Shown here piece after piece: positions 31,388-38,215 of a stretch of 38,215 bases of DNA. Origin of the DNA: a virus; IMG/VR virus record IMGVR_UViG_3300044695_003444, positions 1-38,215 of that record, one strand, 5' to 3'. Within the stretch, counting starts at the first letter, position 1; every line of letters starts with the position of its first letter. Made by a program: the position numbers and the translations under genes. The notes beneath the pieces are model-generated. The model searched no databases, was not told where the DNA came from, and was given only the letters and a program-made list of their open reading frames with translations.

Positions 31388-33166
31388 ATGAAACCAACAG
31401 TCGTCATGGATACCGAAGTCTTTAAGGACTACTTTCTGGTGTCGTTCCTCAACGTCGACTCGGGCCGCATTAGGCACTTGGAGATGTACGAGGGGCAGGC
31501 ACTCCATGTCGATGTCCTGTCGATGATCTTCAAGAAGTACCGGATCGTCACGTTCAACGGTATCCATTTCGATCTGCCGATCCTTGCCAAGGCCATGGAG
31601 CCTGGCGCGACGACTCAGTCGATCAAAGACATCTGCGACGCGATCATCGTCACCGGCAGGAAGTACTGGCAACTAGATCTCGAGATCCCAGAGTGTGACC
31701 ACATCGACCTGATCGAGGTAGCACCAGGCAGGGCATCACTCAAGGCCTACGGTGCCCGCATGCACGCACCGACGCTGCAGGATCTGCCCATCGACCCAAG
31801 CGACTCGATCTCACCCGACGATCGCGCACTCCTTCGCGAGTATTGCGAGAACGATCTGCGCACCACCGCGCAACTCTTTGAGCGGCTGAGTCCCCAGATC
31901 GAACTGCGCGAGCAGATGAGTGCTCAGTACGGTGTGGACCTGCGCAGCAAGTCCGATGCGCAGATTGCCGAGGCGGTGATCCGGCACGAGGTGGCCAGGC
32001 TCTCAGGTGGGCAGGTCAAGCGTGAAGCGCCCGACCACCTGGCAGGGACTGAGTTTGCATATACGCCACCCGGGTTCATCTGCTTCGACACTGAGCCACT
32101 GCAGCAGGCACTGCAGACGATCCGCAGCGCAGCGTTTCGAGTCAACGATGCCGGTGCGGTGGAGATGCCAGAGGCGATTGCGAATCTGCGCATTGCAATT
32201 GGCGCATCGACATACCGACTCGGGATCGGTGGTCTGCACTCCACAGAAGAGTCGGTCGCGCACAAGGCAGGGCCTGACCATCTGCTGATCGACCGTGACG
32301 TGGCCAGCTATTACCCCTCGATCATCCTGCAGTGTGGCCTGCGCCCAGAGAACATGGGCGAGCACTTCACGACCGTCTACCGATCGATTGTTGAGCGACG
32401 CCTCGAGGCGAAGCGTGCAGGCAACAAGGTCGAGGCCGACTCGCTCAAGATCGTGATCAACGGATCGTTCGGCAAGTTTGGATCGCCTTACTCGGTCCTG
32501 TACTCACCAAGCCTGCTGATCCAGACGACTGTCACAGGGCAACTGGCACTGCTGATGCTGATCGAGATGCTGGAGCAAGACGGTATCTCGGTGGTGAGCG
32601 CAAACACCGACGGCATCGTCATCCGGTGCCCGACCAAACTCAAGCACAAGATGCTCGACCTAGTGGCCACCTGGGAGTGCATCACAGGCTTCGACACCGA
32701 GGCGACTGAGTACGCAGCGCTCTTCAGTCGCGACGTGAACAGTTACCTGGCTTTGAAGCCTGACGGCTCTACCAAGGTCAAGGGCACCTACGCATCGGCA
32801 GGCCTGGCGAAGAACCCAGTCACCGAGATCGTAGTCGATGCGGTGCTGGCCTACCTGCGTACCGGCACACCTGTCGAGGACACGATCTCGGCCTGCCAAG
32901 ACATCACCAGGTTTGCGGTCGTGCGCAACGTCAAGGGCGGCGCACTGGATCAGCAAGGCAAGTACCTGGGTCGAGTTGCGCGCTGGTACTACGCAACCGG
33001 TGGCCGCGGGCCACTGACTTACAAATTGAACGGATACACGGTCGCTCGCAGCGACGGTGCGCAGGCGTTGATGACCCTGCCCGATGAATTCCCTCGCGAC
33101 GTGGACTTTAACTGGTACGCCCGTGAGTCGTTCTCAGTCCTCAAACAGATTGGAGCCATCCAATGA
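31388..33166 (+). CDS. Family B DNA polymerase
   Basis: A 592-residue replicative polymerase with proofreading. Exonuclease motifs: Exo I D8-T-E10, Exo II TFNGIHFD (N57, D62), Exo III YCENDLRTT (Y152, D156). Polymerase motifs: A RDVASYYPSII (D304), B KIVINGSFGKFG (K354, N358), and C SANTDGI (D408), with Asn in place of the usual first Asp of DTD. Only about 40 residues separate motifs A and B, leaving no room for a TPR1 insertion, so it is not obviously protein-primed. I choose ATG at 31388; TTG at 31370 is an alternative, and neither has a good ribosome site. It follows a terminator, so expression is probably kept low. Confidence 0.9.
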   Translation: MKPTVVMDTEVFKDYFLVSFLNVDSGRIRHLEMYEGQALHVDVLSMIFKKYRIVTFNGIHFDLPILAKAMEPGATTQSIKDICDAIIVTGRKYWQLDLEIPECDHIDLIEVAPGRASLKAYGARMHAPTLQDLPIDPSDSISPDDRALLREYCENDLRTTAQLFERLSPQIELREQMSAQYGVDLRSKSDAQIAEAVIRHEVARLSGGQVKREAPDHLAGTEFAYTPPGFICFDTEPLQQALQTIRSAAFRVNDAGAVEMPEAIANLRIAIGASTYRLGIGGLHSTEESVAHKAGPDHLLIDRDVASYYPSIILQCGLRPENMGEHFTTVYRSIVERRLEAKRAGNKVEADSLKIVINGSFGKFGSPYSVLYSPSLLIQTTVTGQLALLMLIEMLEQDGISVVSANTDGIVIRCPTKLKHKMLDLVATWECITGFDTEATEYAALFSRDVNSYLALKPDGSTKVKGTYASAGLAKNPVTEIVVDAVLAYLRTGTPVEDTISACQDITRFAVVRNVKGGALDQQGKYLGRVARWYYATGGRGPLTYKLNGYTVARSDGAQALMTLPDEFPRDVDFNWYARESFSVLKQIGAIQ

Positions 33167-33285
33167 AAAAGCCTAGCCGCCACATCCTTGATCCCAAGTT
33201 CAAGTACGTGCCCGCACACATGACCGACATCCGTCGGACGTTTCGCAAGGCCCGCTTGCTGCAGCGTCTCGCTGGCCGTGCTTGA
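33163..33285 (+). CDS. Small basic protein
   Basis: A 40-residue, strongly basic protein (KKPSRHILDPKFKYVPAHMT ending LLQRLAGRA). The start overlaps the polymerase stop as ATGA and the last bases overlap the VRR-NUC gene. The TDIRRTFRKAR stretch recalls short proteins found at this spot in other phages. It may bind nucleic acid. Function unknown. Confidence 0.6.
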   Translation: MKKPSRHILDPKFKYVPAHMTDIRRTFRKARLLQRLAGRA

Positions 33286-33541
33286 GCGAGACATCGAGGA
33301 CTACCTGGTGAGACGTGTGACGGCCATGGGGGGTGAAGTGCGCAAGATCCGGTTTATCGGACGCCGCGGCGCACCCGATCGTCTCGTAATGCTCCCAGGG
33401 CGCACTGTGTGGGTCGAGCTCAAGGCACCCGGCAAAGTCGCAGCGCCTCACCAGGAGCGCGAGCACCAACGCATGCGTGGCATGGGCCAGTGCGTTGAGG
33501 TGATCGACTCGTTGGCTGGCGTTGAGGAGTTGTTGGGATGA
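33278..33541 (+). CDS. VRR-NUC domain nuclease
   Basis: An 87-residue protein that is a minimal VRR-NUC (PD-(D/E)XK) nuclease. It has GRRGAPDRLVMLPGRTVWVE with D34, E47 and K49 (VELKAPGK), then Q59. It starts with GTG inside the end of the small basic gene and overlaps the helicase start as ATGA. Phages commonly pair this nuclease with an SNF2-type helicase, suggesting a complex that processes branched DNA. Known relatives cut Holliday-junction or flap-like DNA. Confidence 0.88.
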   Translation: MLERDIEDYLVRRVTAMGGEVRKIRFIGRRGAPDRLVMLPGRTVWVELKAPGKVAAPHQEREHQRMRGMGQCVEVIDSLAGVEELLG

Positions 33542-34911
33542 CTCGGGCATTCACACCTCGCGCGTATCAGTCGGCGATGACCAACTGGTCCATCGAGCAC
33601 CCCCGCTGCGCCATCTGGGCTGGCATGGGGATGGGCAAGACGTCGGCGACGCTCAACGCACTGGCGAGCGTCGAGATCGCATCGGCTGGTCCCGCATTGG
33701 TTCTTGCACCACTGCGCGTGGCCGCGAGCACATGGCCAGATGAAGCCAGCAAGTGGGACCACCTGCGAGGTCTTGAGGTTGTGCCAGTCGTTGGCTCTGT
33801 GGCGCAACGCACCGCAGCCCTGTCGAAGCCCGCTGAGGTCTACACCACAAATTATGAAAACCTCCCCTGGCTGCGTGAGCACCTGGACGGTGAGTGGCCA
33901 TTCGCGACTGTCGTCGCCGATGAGTCCACCAGGCTCAAGTCGTTCCGGTTGCGCCAGGGTGGCAAGCGTGCGCAGGCCCTTGGTAAGGTGGCCTTCAACA
34001 AGGTCACCCGGTTCATCGAACTCACGGGCACTCCAGCGCCAAACGGACTGCAGGACCTCTGGGGCCAGGCCTGGTTCCTTGATCGCGGTGAGCGACTCGG
34101 TCGCACGCACCAGGCGTTCGTTGACAGGTGGTTTCGAACAGAGCGTGTCGGTGCTGACCCGCATGCAGTGTCGATCACACCCTTGCCGCATGCCCAGGAG
34201 CAGATCGAGTCAGCACTGTCTGACGTGTGCATGAGCCTGGATGCGCGGGATCATTTCGACATCGATGAGCCGATCGTTAACGTCATCCGCCTAGAGATGC
34301 CGCGCAAGGCCAGAGCCATGTACCGGGCCATGGAACGCGAGATGTTTCTGGCGATCGGTGAGTCTGAGATCGAGGCGCAGAACGCTGCAGCCAAGACAGT
34401 GAAGTGTCTGCAACTGGCGTCCGGCGCGATCTACACCGAGGGCCAGGCATTTGAAGAGGTCCACGATGCGAAGCTCCAAGCACTCGAGAGCATCGTCGCT
34501 GAGGCAAGCGGCGCGCCGGTCCTGGTGGCGTACCACTTCCGCTCAGACCTCGAGCGACTTAGTCGAGCCTTCCCTCGAGGCCGACACCTCGACGCAGACC
34601 CTCAGACCATCCGCGACTGGAACGCAGGACGCATCCCTCTCCTCTTCGCACATCCCGCCAGTGCCGGACACGGACTGAACCTGGCAGATGGCGGAAGCAT
34701 CCTCGTGTTCTTCAGTCACTGGTGGAACCTCGAGGAGTACCTGCAGATCATCGAGCGCATCGGTCCAACGCGCCAGGCGCAGGCCGGCCATGCACGTCCA
34801 GTGTTCATCCATCACCTGGTTGCAGCAGACACCGTCGATGAGTTGGTAATGCTGCGCCGTGAGTCAAAACGAAGCGTTCAAGACATCCTTTTGGAGGCGA
34901 TGAAACGATGA
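33538..34911 (+). CDS. SNF2-type DNA helicase/translocase
   Basis: A 457-residue ATPase of superfamily 2. Motif I GMGMGKTSAT (about 29-38), motif II VADEST (in place of DEAH), motif III LTGTPAPN, motif V ASAGHGLNLADGG and motif VI ERIGPTRQAQAG are all present in order. It would move along or remodel DNA, probably together with the VRR-NUC nuclease. The stop overlaps the next start as ATGA. Confidence 0.9.
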   Translation: MTRAFTPRAYQSAMTNWSIEHPRCAIWAGMGMGKTSATLNALASVEIASAGPALVLAPLRVAASTWPDEASKWDHLRGLEVVPVVGSVAQRTAALSKPAEVYTTNYENLPWLREHLDGEWPFATVVADESTRLKSFRLRQGGKRAQALGKVAFNKVTRFIELTGTPAPNGLQDLWGQAWFLDRGERLGRTHQAFVDRWFRTERVGADPHAVSITPLPHAQEQIESALSDVCMSLDARDHFDIDEPIVNVIRLEMPRKARAMYRAMEREMFLAIGESEIEAQNAAAKTVKCLQLASGAIYTEGQAFEEVHDAKLQALESIVAEASGAPVLVAYHFRSDLERLSRAFPRGRHLDADPQTIRDWNAGRIPLLFAHPASAGHGLNLADGGSILVFFSHWWNLEEYLQIIERIGPTRQAQAGHARPVFIHHLVAADTVDELVMLRRESKRSVQDILLEAMKR

Positions 34912-35066
34912 CTGAAATTGATTTCGCGCAGGAGGAGATCGACTATTTCGCTGCGCTTGACCGAATGCAAGAGCAAGCCGCTCGGAGGTACTCGCGGGCA
35001 CTACTTGCGCATCCCGACTGCGTTGATCCTGACCACCCAGGCTGCGGGGACTGCGATGACGAGTAA
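34908..35066 (+). CDS. Small acidic cysteine-containing protein
   Basis: A 52-residue acidic protein coupled to the helicase stop (ATGA). The C-terminus HPDCVDPDHPGCGDCDDE has three Cys and nearby His that could bind a metal ion. The next gene starts inside it, 11 bases before its end. I do not recognise a family. Confidence 0.6.
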   Translation: MTEIDFAQEEIDYFAALDRMQEQAARRYSRALLAHPDCVDPDHPGCGDCDDE

Positions 35067-35286
35067 GCCTGCGGCTTGGCTCTGCGAGAGCAAAGACGGC
35101 AGCGTGCGCTACGTCGCGATGACGCGCGATGAGAGTTCGCAGGACTGGAAGCAGACGCCGCTCTATCGCGCCGACGCGGATCTGAGTGCGCTCTTGCAGC
35201 GTCTGCTAAGTCCAGAGGACCTTGGGCACGCAGTGAGTGCAGAGGTTCGCGCAGCGTTGGCCAGAGCATTGGGGATTTCAGAATGA
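35056..35286 (+). CDS. Small hypothetical early protein
   Basis: A 76-residue protein starting with ATG at 35056, inside the end of the previous gene, and ending in an ATGA overlap. The N-terminus AAWLCESKDGSVRYVAMTRD resembles a short beta module seen in many small phage proteins; the rest is helical. Function unknown. Confidence 0.6.
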   Translation: MTSKPAAWLCESKDGSVRYVAMTRDESSQDWKQTPLYRADADLSALLQRLLSPEDLGHAVSAEVRAALARALGISE

Positions 35287-35612
35287 TCAAGGCAAACGCC
35301 TTTCACGTAGCCGGGATGCTTTCGCACTTGCAGCGAGACGGACGCACTGCATATGAACTGATGGACCTGACCGGCATGGACCGCGACACGGTCTATCGGT
35401 GGCTACGGGAACTGCATATCCAGCGCCTCATCTTCGTTGAGTCCTGGGATCAGGACGCACGCGGTCGATACGTCGTTGCGCGTTACCGGCTGGGCAAGCA
35501 GAAGGACGCACTGCGCACCTACGCAGATCCCCTTAAGCGTGCACGCGAATGGCGAGCCCGTCTCAAGCAAGTGAAGATGAATCAGATGCTCGCAGGGAGG
35601 CTGGGCACATGA
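35283..35612 (+). CDS. Winged-helix DNA-binding protein
   Basis: A 109-residue protein with a winged HTH at about residues 8-50 (YELMDLTGMDRDTVYRWLRE) followed by a beta wing (FVESWDQDARGRYVVARYRL) and a basic C-terminal helix (KRAREWRARLKQVK). It lies in a chain of ATGA-coupled small genes. It probably binds DNA and may regulate phage or host promoters. Target unknown. Confidence 0.7.
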   Translation: MIKANAFHVAGMLSHLQRDGRTAYELMDLTGMDRDTVYRWLRELHIQRLIFVESWDQDARGRYVVARYRLGKQKDALRTYADPLKRAREWRARLKQVKMNQMLAGRLGT

Positions 35613-35785
35613 GCGCGACAAAGAAAAAAGAAGTCGAGATCGACGCGATCCTCTCAGCACTCAAGGGTAAGGACCCGCGGGCATCGTTCTTACTAGGTGC
35701 CATGGCCGTCTGGTTGCACAAGCAGGACGTTGCAATGGCGAATTTCTACCTGGCCGAGTTGGTGAGGCACCTCAATGGTAAGTGA
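35609..35785 (+). CDS. Small hypothetical early protein
   Basis: A 58-residue protein with a charged start (SATKKKEVEIDAILSALKGK) and a hydrophobic helix region (ASFLLGAMAVWLHKQDVAMA) that is amphipathic rather than clearly membrane-spanning. It is coupled to both neighbours by short overlaps. No family recognised. Confidence 0.6.
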   Translation: MSATKKKEVEIDAILSALKGKDPRASFLLGAMAVWLHKQDVAMANFYLAELVRHLNGK

Positions 35786-35996
35786 CCCGATTAACCCGAG
35801 CCACTATCGAATGGGTGACGTTGAATGCATCGACGCGATCAGGTCTGCGATCGTTGGCAAGGGCTCGTTCGAGGGTTACTTGGTTGGCAACATCCTCAAG
35901 TACCTGTGGCGCTACGAAGCCAAAAACGGCATCGAAGATGTTCGCAAGGCGCAGTGGTATTTGCAGAAGTTGCTCAGTGAATTGGAACGGACATGA
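35775..35996 (+). CDS. DUF3310 protein (phage nucleotide kinase-like)
   Basis: A 73-residue protein with the DUF3310 signature: DPINPSHYRMGDVECIDAI at the start and GNILKYLWRYEAKNGIEDVR (about 38-57), followed by KAQWYLQKLL. Members are often annotated as nucleotide kinase, though the small size makes the catalytic claim uncertain. It may act in nucleotide supply for phage DNA synthesis. It overlaps the previous gene by 11 bases and the next by ATGA. Confidence 0.85.
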   Translation: MVSDPINPSHYRMGDVECIDAIRSAIVGKGSFEGYLVGNILKYLWRYEAKNGIEDVRKAQWYLQKLLSELERT

Positions 35997-36184
35997 GCGA
36001 GAACACCTTGATGCCAGCCCTAGCCGGCCTGGCCTACTGGCGCGATCCAGCGAAAGAACCACCACCGCGCGGGATGAAGTTGCTGGTGCTGACAAGTGGC
36101 GGCGTAACCGTGATTTCGGACTGGGTGACGGACAGCAATTTCGTTGCGTGGTCACCGATGCCGAAGAAGGGGATTAAAGAATGA
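35993..36184 (+). CDS. DUF551-like small protein
   Basis: A 63-residue protein with the pattern YWRDPAKEPPPRGMKLLVLT ... WVTDSNFVAWSPMPKK, which matches small phage proteins of DUF551 type (W.....PP..G..VLV). It is coupled at both ends by ATGA. Function unknown. Confidence 0.65.
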   Translation: MSENTLMPALAGLAYWRDPAKEPPPRGMKLLVLTSGGVTVISDWVTDSNFVAWSPMPKKGIKE

Positions 36185-36417
36185 GCCTGATGCTCACCGC
36201 ATACCTGATGGAAAAGTACGGCCCGCGTTTGGGCACCGATGAACTGGCAGAGGTACTGGGCATCAGCCCGCGCACGCTTGCGAACAAGGTCTACAGGTGC
36301 GAAGTTCCGCTCCCTGTCTACAAGGATCAAGGCAAGGTTTGGGCTGACTGCAGGGATGTTGCCGAGTACCTGGATGAGTGCAGGGCTAAGGCGAAGGTAG
36401 AAGCGACTCAGGCTTGA
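36181..36417 (+). CDS. HTH protein, possible excisionase or activator
   Basis: A 78-residue protein, the last rightward early gene, convergent with the integrase gene (32-base overlap). The HTH TDELAEVLGISPRTLANKVY (about 19-38) is followed by PLPVYKDQGKVWADCRDVAEYLDE, resembling MerR/excisionase-type and PrtN-like proteins. Place beside the integrase makes a recombination directionality factor plausible; a transcription activator is the alternative. Confidence 0.7.
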   Translation: MSLMLTAYLMEKYGPRLGTDELAEVLGISPRTLANKVYRCEVPLPVYKDQGKVWADCRDVAEYLDECRAKAKVEATQA

Positions 36418-37387
36418 GCTGCGTATAGCGCTTTAGCATTGCCCATGACTTGTGTCCGCTCACCAGCGCAACCTGTTCGATGCGCAGGCCAGACTCAAAC
36501 AGCCGGCTGATTCCTTCGTGGCGCAAGTCGTGGAACACCAAGTCTTCAACCTTCGCCACCCTGCAAGCCAGCAGGAAGTTGTCGCTGACCCACTCGGGTA
36601 TCACGGGAAACACTCGGTCATCAGTCTTGGGCTGACGCTGGATGATCGCCAGAGAGTCGCCCAGCAACGGAATGCGCTCATCGTTGCCAGCTTTCTTGCG
36701 CGGGTCTTTGCGGTCTTTAATCGTCAGCAGTCGAGCATCAGCATCTACGTCTGCCCATGCCATGCGTACGATTTCACCCCTGCGCATGCACGTTGCAATG
36801 GCGAAGTCGATGATGTCGCGCAGCAGAGGCTGTGCAGCCTCCCGCACTGCGGCCAGTTCGTCAGCAGTCGGCCTGCGCTCGCGGGGTGTGCCTGGGCCGA
36901 TCAACCCCAGGTGATCCAGCAGAGGGCGGGACTGCGCCACGATGTCGGGGAAGGTTTCGCCCAAGGCCATCGCCGAATACTTCAGCACCGTACCGAGCTT
37001 ACTGATCTCCATGCCGATTGTGTACGGGCCTGCGCCTGTCTTGCCACGCCTGGTGCAGTAGGTCGCCAGCCGTTGCGGCTTGATGCCAGCGACAACCTCG
37101 TCGCCGAGATCGCGCTCGAGCCAGCGCAGCATGTACACCTCGTTGGACTGCGGATTGATGGGCCTTGCGCCCTCTTCGCGCATCTGGATGTACGCAGTGA
37201 TGGCATCGCCAACCGTCGCACCTTTTGCTGACTTGACCACCGCGCCGGACTCGATGGCGGCTTCCGTTTGCCGCGCCCAGCGCTCGGCTTCCTTGCGGGT
37301 CGGAAACGTCTTGCACAGCGTTTTGCTACCCTTCTTGCGAACAAGTACGCGAAAGGTTCCCGCAGCCGTTTGGACAATGCTTGCCAT
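36386..37387 (-). CDS. int: Tyrosine integrase
   Basis: A 333-residue phage integrase. An N-terminal arm-binding domain (VLVRKKGSKTLCKTFPTRKE) precedes a SAM-like core-binding domain (about 58-150). The catalytic domain has the conserved Arg in ATCMRRGEIVRM, Lys in TIKDRKDPR, H-x-x-R in FHDLRHEG, His in SGHKSW, and nucleophile Tyr in MLKRYTQL. ATG at 37387 has GGAG eight bases upstream; the longer TTG frame is rejected. Its upstream region holds GTATCA repeats that may be its own arm sites. It would integrate the phage at the attP-like region next to it. Confidence 0.93.
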   Translation of the reverse strand: MASIVQTAAGTFRVLVRKKGSKTLCKTFPTRKEAERWARQTEAAIESGAVVKSAKGATVGDAITAYIQMREEGARPINPQSNEVYMLRWLERDLGDEVVAGIKPQRLATYCTRRGKTGAGPYTIGMEISKLGTVLKYSAMALGETFPDIVAQSRPLLDHLGLIGPGTPRERRPTADELAAVREAAQPLLRDIIDFAIATCMRRGEIVRMAWADVDADARLLTIKDRKDPRKKAGNDERIPLLGDSLAIIQRQPKTDDRVFPVIPEWVSDNFLLACRVAKVEDLVFHDLRHEGISRLFESGLRIEQVALVSGHKSWAMLKRYTQLKPESLLPSP

Positions 37388-37578
37388 CCGTATCACTCCG
37401 ATACGCCGACATATCAAAAATATCTCGGCTGTTGTGAATCAGGATGATACGGAAAGTTCTAAGGTGTGTAATTACGCGGGTTTCGCGCTAGACTGTAAGC
37501 CATTGCCTCCGTAGCTCAGTGGGACCAAAGCCGAGCATTCATGCGGCTCTTCACCCCCTCGTATCACTTTCCGTATCA
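37388..37578. other. Candidate attP region with repeated GTATCA arm sites
   Basis: Copies of GTATCA/TGATAC occur at 37390-37395, 37445-37450, 37561-37566 and 37573-37578, plus a variant GATACG at 37400-37405. The 13-mer TGATACGGAAAGT (37445-37457) is repeated in inverted form at 37566-37578. They bracket a short tRNA-like fragment (37505-37522). Clustered arm-type sites beside an integrase gene are the usual build of attP. The exact crossover core cannot be set without the host site. Confidence 0.6.
37505..37522 (+). other. tRNA 5'-half-like fragment, candidate attP core
   Basis: GCCTCCGTAGCTCAGTGG matches the acceptor 5' strand, U8-A9 and D-arm start of a bacterial tRNA (nearest in type to tRNA-Arg from memory). 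The D-loop is too long, and anticodon and T arms do not follow, so it is not a working tRNA gene. It may be the segment shared with a host tRNA gene at the integration site. Confidence 0.45.
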
Positions 37579-37605
37579 AAAATGAAACGGCCCATCAGTT
37601 TTCTG

Positions 37606-37634
37606 TTGACTGGTTACTGGTAACCATGTACAGT
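37606..37634 (+). promoter_or_regulatory. Promoter with operator palindrome in the spacer
   Basis: TTGACT (37606-37611), a 17-base spacer, and TACAGT (37629-37634) make the best sigma70-like promoter in the window. The spacer holds TGGTTAC-TG-GTAACCA (37611-37626), a 7-bp-arm palindrome where a bound repressor would block the polymerase. It differs from the TTGCCT operator families. It would drive the small rightward genes from 37681 through the join to 647. Confidence 0.7.
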
Positions 37635-37680
37635 TCACTCATGCGCTGCACGACGCGGCGCGCAAACCAGGAGCGGCAAC

Positions 37681-37881
37681 ATGGCAAAACGTAACGTCCC
37701 GACCCATCCGCAAGGCTGGAAATACGCCGGCGGTTGCGGTGCTTTTTCGTCATGGCATGTCGGCAAGAACGACTACCGGGTCACCGCACCGAGCGGCGAG
37801 GTGATTGGTCGGTTTGAGCAGTTCAGTCCAGCGTTCCACTTCGCCGCGCGCCAAAACACACTGGCAAAACTCGCCGCCTAA
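37681..37881 (+). CDS. Small protein behind an operator-controlled promoter
   Basis: A 66-residue protein with AGGAG seven bases before the ATG. Sequence features are Trp/Tyr/Gly-rich: GWKYAGGCGAFSSWHVGKND, then YRVTAPSGEVIGRFEQFSPA, probably a small beta fold. It is the first gene after the promoter at 37606-37634 and lies beyond the integrase, where phages often keep lysogeny or accessory genes. No family recognised. Confidence 0.65.
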   Translation: MAKRNVPTHPQGWKYAGGCGAFSSWHVGKNDYRVTAPSGEVIGRFEQFSPAFHFAARQNTLAKLAA

Positions 37882-37889
37882 AACAACCC

Positions 37890-37907
37890 GCCCGGCTCAG
37901 GCCGGGC
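37890..37907 (+). terminator. Hairpin without U-run after the 37681-37881 gene
   Basis: GCCCGGC and GCCGGGC pair around TCAG. The following bases (TAACTTGAA) are not T-rich, so it may be a partial terminator or a processing or stability element between two small genes. Confidence 0.4.
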
Positions 37908-37932
37908 TAACTTGAACCCGGGAAATCTGAAC

Positions 37933-38215
37933 ATGAACGCACACACACCCGCCCCTTGGGCCACGCAACCCTATACTCCCGGCCATGACGACAACGGCGA
38001 CGCGTTTGAGTCGCAGCATCGGATTGTTGCCCTTCACTGCGAAGTTGCAACCGGCATTCAATGCAGCGCCGACTCCCGCCTAATCGTAGCCGCGCCCGAT
38101 TTACTTGCTGCTTTGCTTCAAATTGCAGCGTTAGCCGAATACAACACAACCGGCCCAGGGAAATGCAAAAGCGAAAAACTGACTGCAGAACAGGCCACAA
38201 GTTTGAGAAAAAGCA
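37933..38215 (+). CDS. 5' part of small phage protein that crosses the join
   Basis: The first 94 codons of a protein of about 108 residues that continues at base 97 after the 96-base repeat and ends at 140. It begins MNAHTPAPWATQPYTPGHDD and contains CSADSRLIVAAPDLLAALLQ, a stretch found in many small phage proteins of unknown function. The ribosome site is weak (GGGAAA). It is downstream of the 37890-37907 hairpin. Confidence 0.8.
   Translation, partial: MNAHTPAPWATQPYTPGHDDNGDAFESQHRIVALHCEVATGIQCSADSRLIVAAPDLLAALLQIAALAEYNTTGPGKCKSEKLTAEQATSLRKS
38120..38215. repeat. Terminal direct repeat, right copy (circular join)
   Basis: Exact copy of bases 1-96. The gene starting at 37933 reads through this copy and on into the left end of the window. 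Confidence 0.9.

Noticed and set aside
33448-34191. 247-codon minus-strand frame opposite the SNF2 helicase
   Set aside because: Shadow of the VRR-NUC and helicase frames; no recognisable pattern.
37505-37580. Complete tRNA gene
   Set aside because: Only the 5' acceptor strand and D-arm start match; the D-loop is too long and there is no anticodon arm, T arm or CCA-proximal end.

Overview
The window reads as the complete genome of a temperate, short-tailed (podovirus-like) phage, opened at an arbitrary point of a circular map. Bases 1-96 are repeated exactly at 38120-38215, and one reading frame runs without a break from 37933 through the join into base 140. High GC content, AAGGA-type ribosome sites and the protein families suggest a Burkholderiales (betaproteobacterial) host. 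That host call is inference; nothing in the sequence names the host.

Layout. (1) 37681 through the join to 647: small rightward genes, including an orphan MazE-antitoxin-like protein. (2) 614-25589, leftward: the virion and packaging arm. Read in the direction of transcription it holds a zinc-ribbon protein, small terminase, a serine recombinase, large terminase, portal, a small conserved gene, scaffold, SU10-type major capsid protein, a terminator, a small protein, the head-tail adaptor, fibre and spike genes in an AT-richer patch, a collar-domain fibre, a propeller-like tail protein, several internal (ejection) protein candidates, a lytic transglycosylase and a lysozyme fused to a holin-like membrane domain. 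(3) 25590-25828: a gene-free stretch dense in TGCTTC/GAAGCA repeats, the best candidate replication origin. (4) 25829-28050, leftward: a primase-polymerase/helicase and a Cro-sized HTH protein. (5) 28187-28822, rightward: a self-cleaving CI/LexA-type repressor, with 15-bp palindromes (TTGCCT-N3-AGGCAA) on both sides. (6) 29010-36417, rightward: the early replication operon (Cas4/RecB-like nuclease, Enc34-like ssDNA-binding protein, family B DNA polymerase, VRR-NUC nuclease, SNF2-type helicase, small regulators). (7) 36386-37680: leftward tyrosine integrase and the presumed attP, with repeated GTATCA arm sites around an 18-base tRNA-like fragment.

How it fits together. The repressor would hold the rightward early operon and the leftward HTH-helicase operon silent, and RecA-stimulated cleavage at its Ala-Gly site would release them. 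Replication would use the primase-helicase, the phage polymerase and its nuclease/SSB partners. A second control point may lie between large terminase and portal, where three tandem 19-bp palindromes reuse the TTGCCT half-site at a wider spacing. The points most worth following are these two operator families, the lysozyme-holin fusion, the serine recombinase inside the terminase operon, the origin-like repeat field, the attP arm sites, and repeated GNAVAAG motifs shared by two tail-locus proteins.
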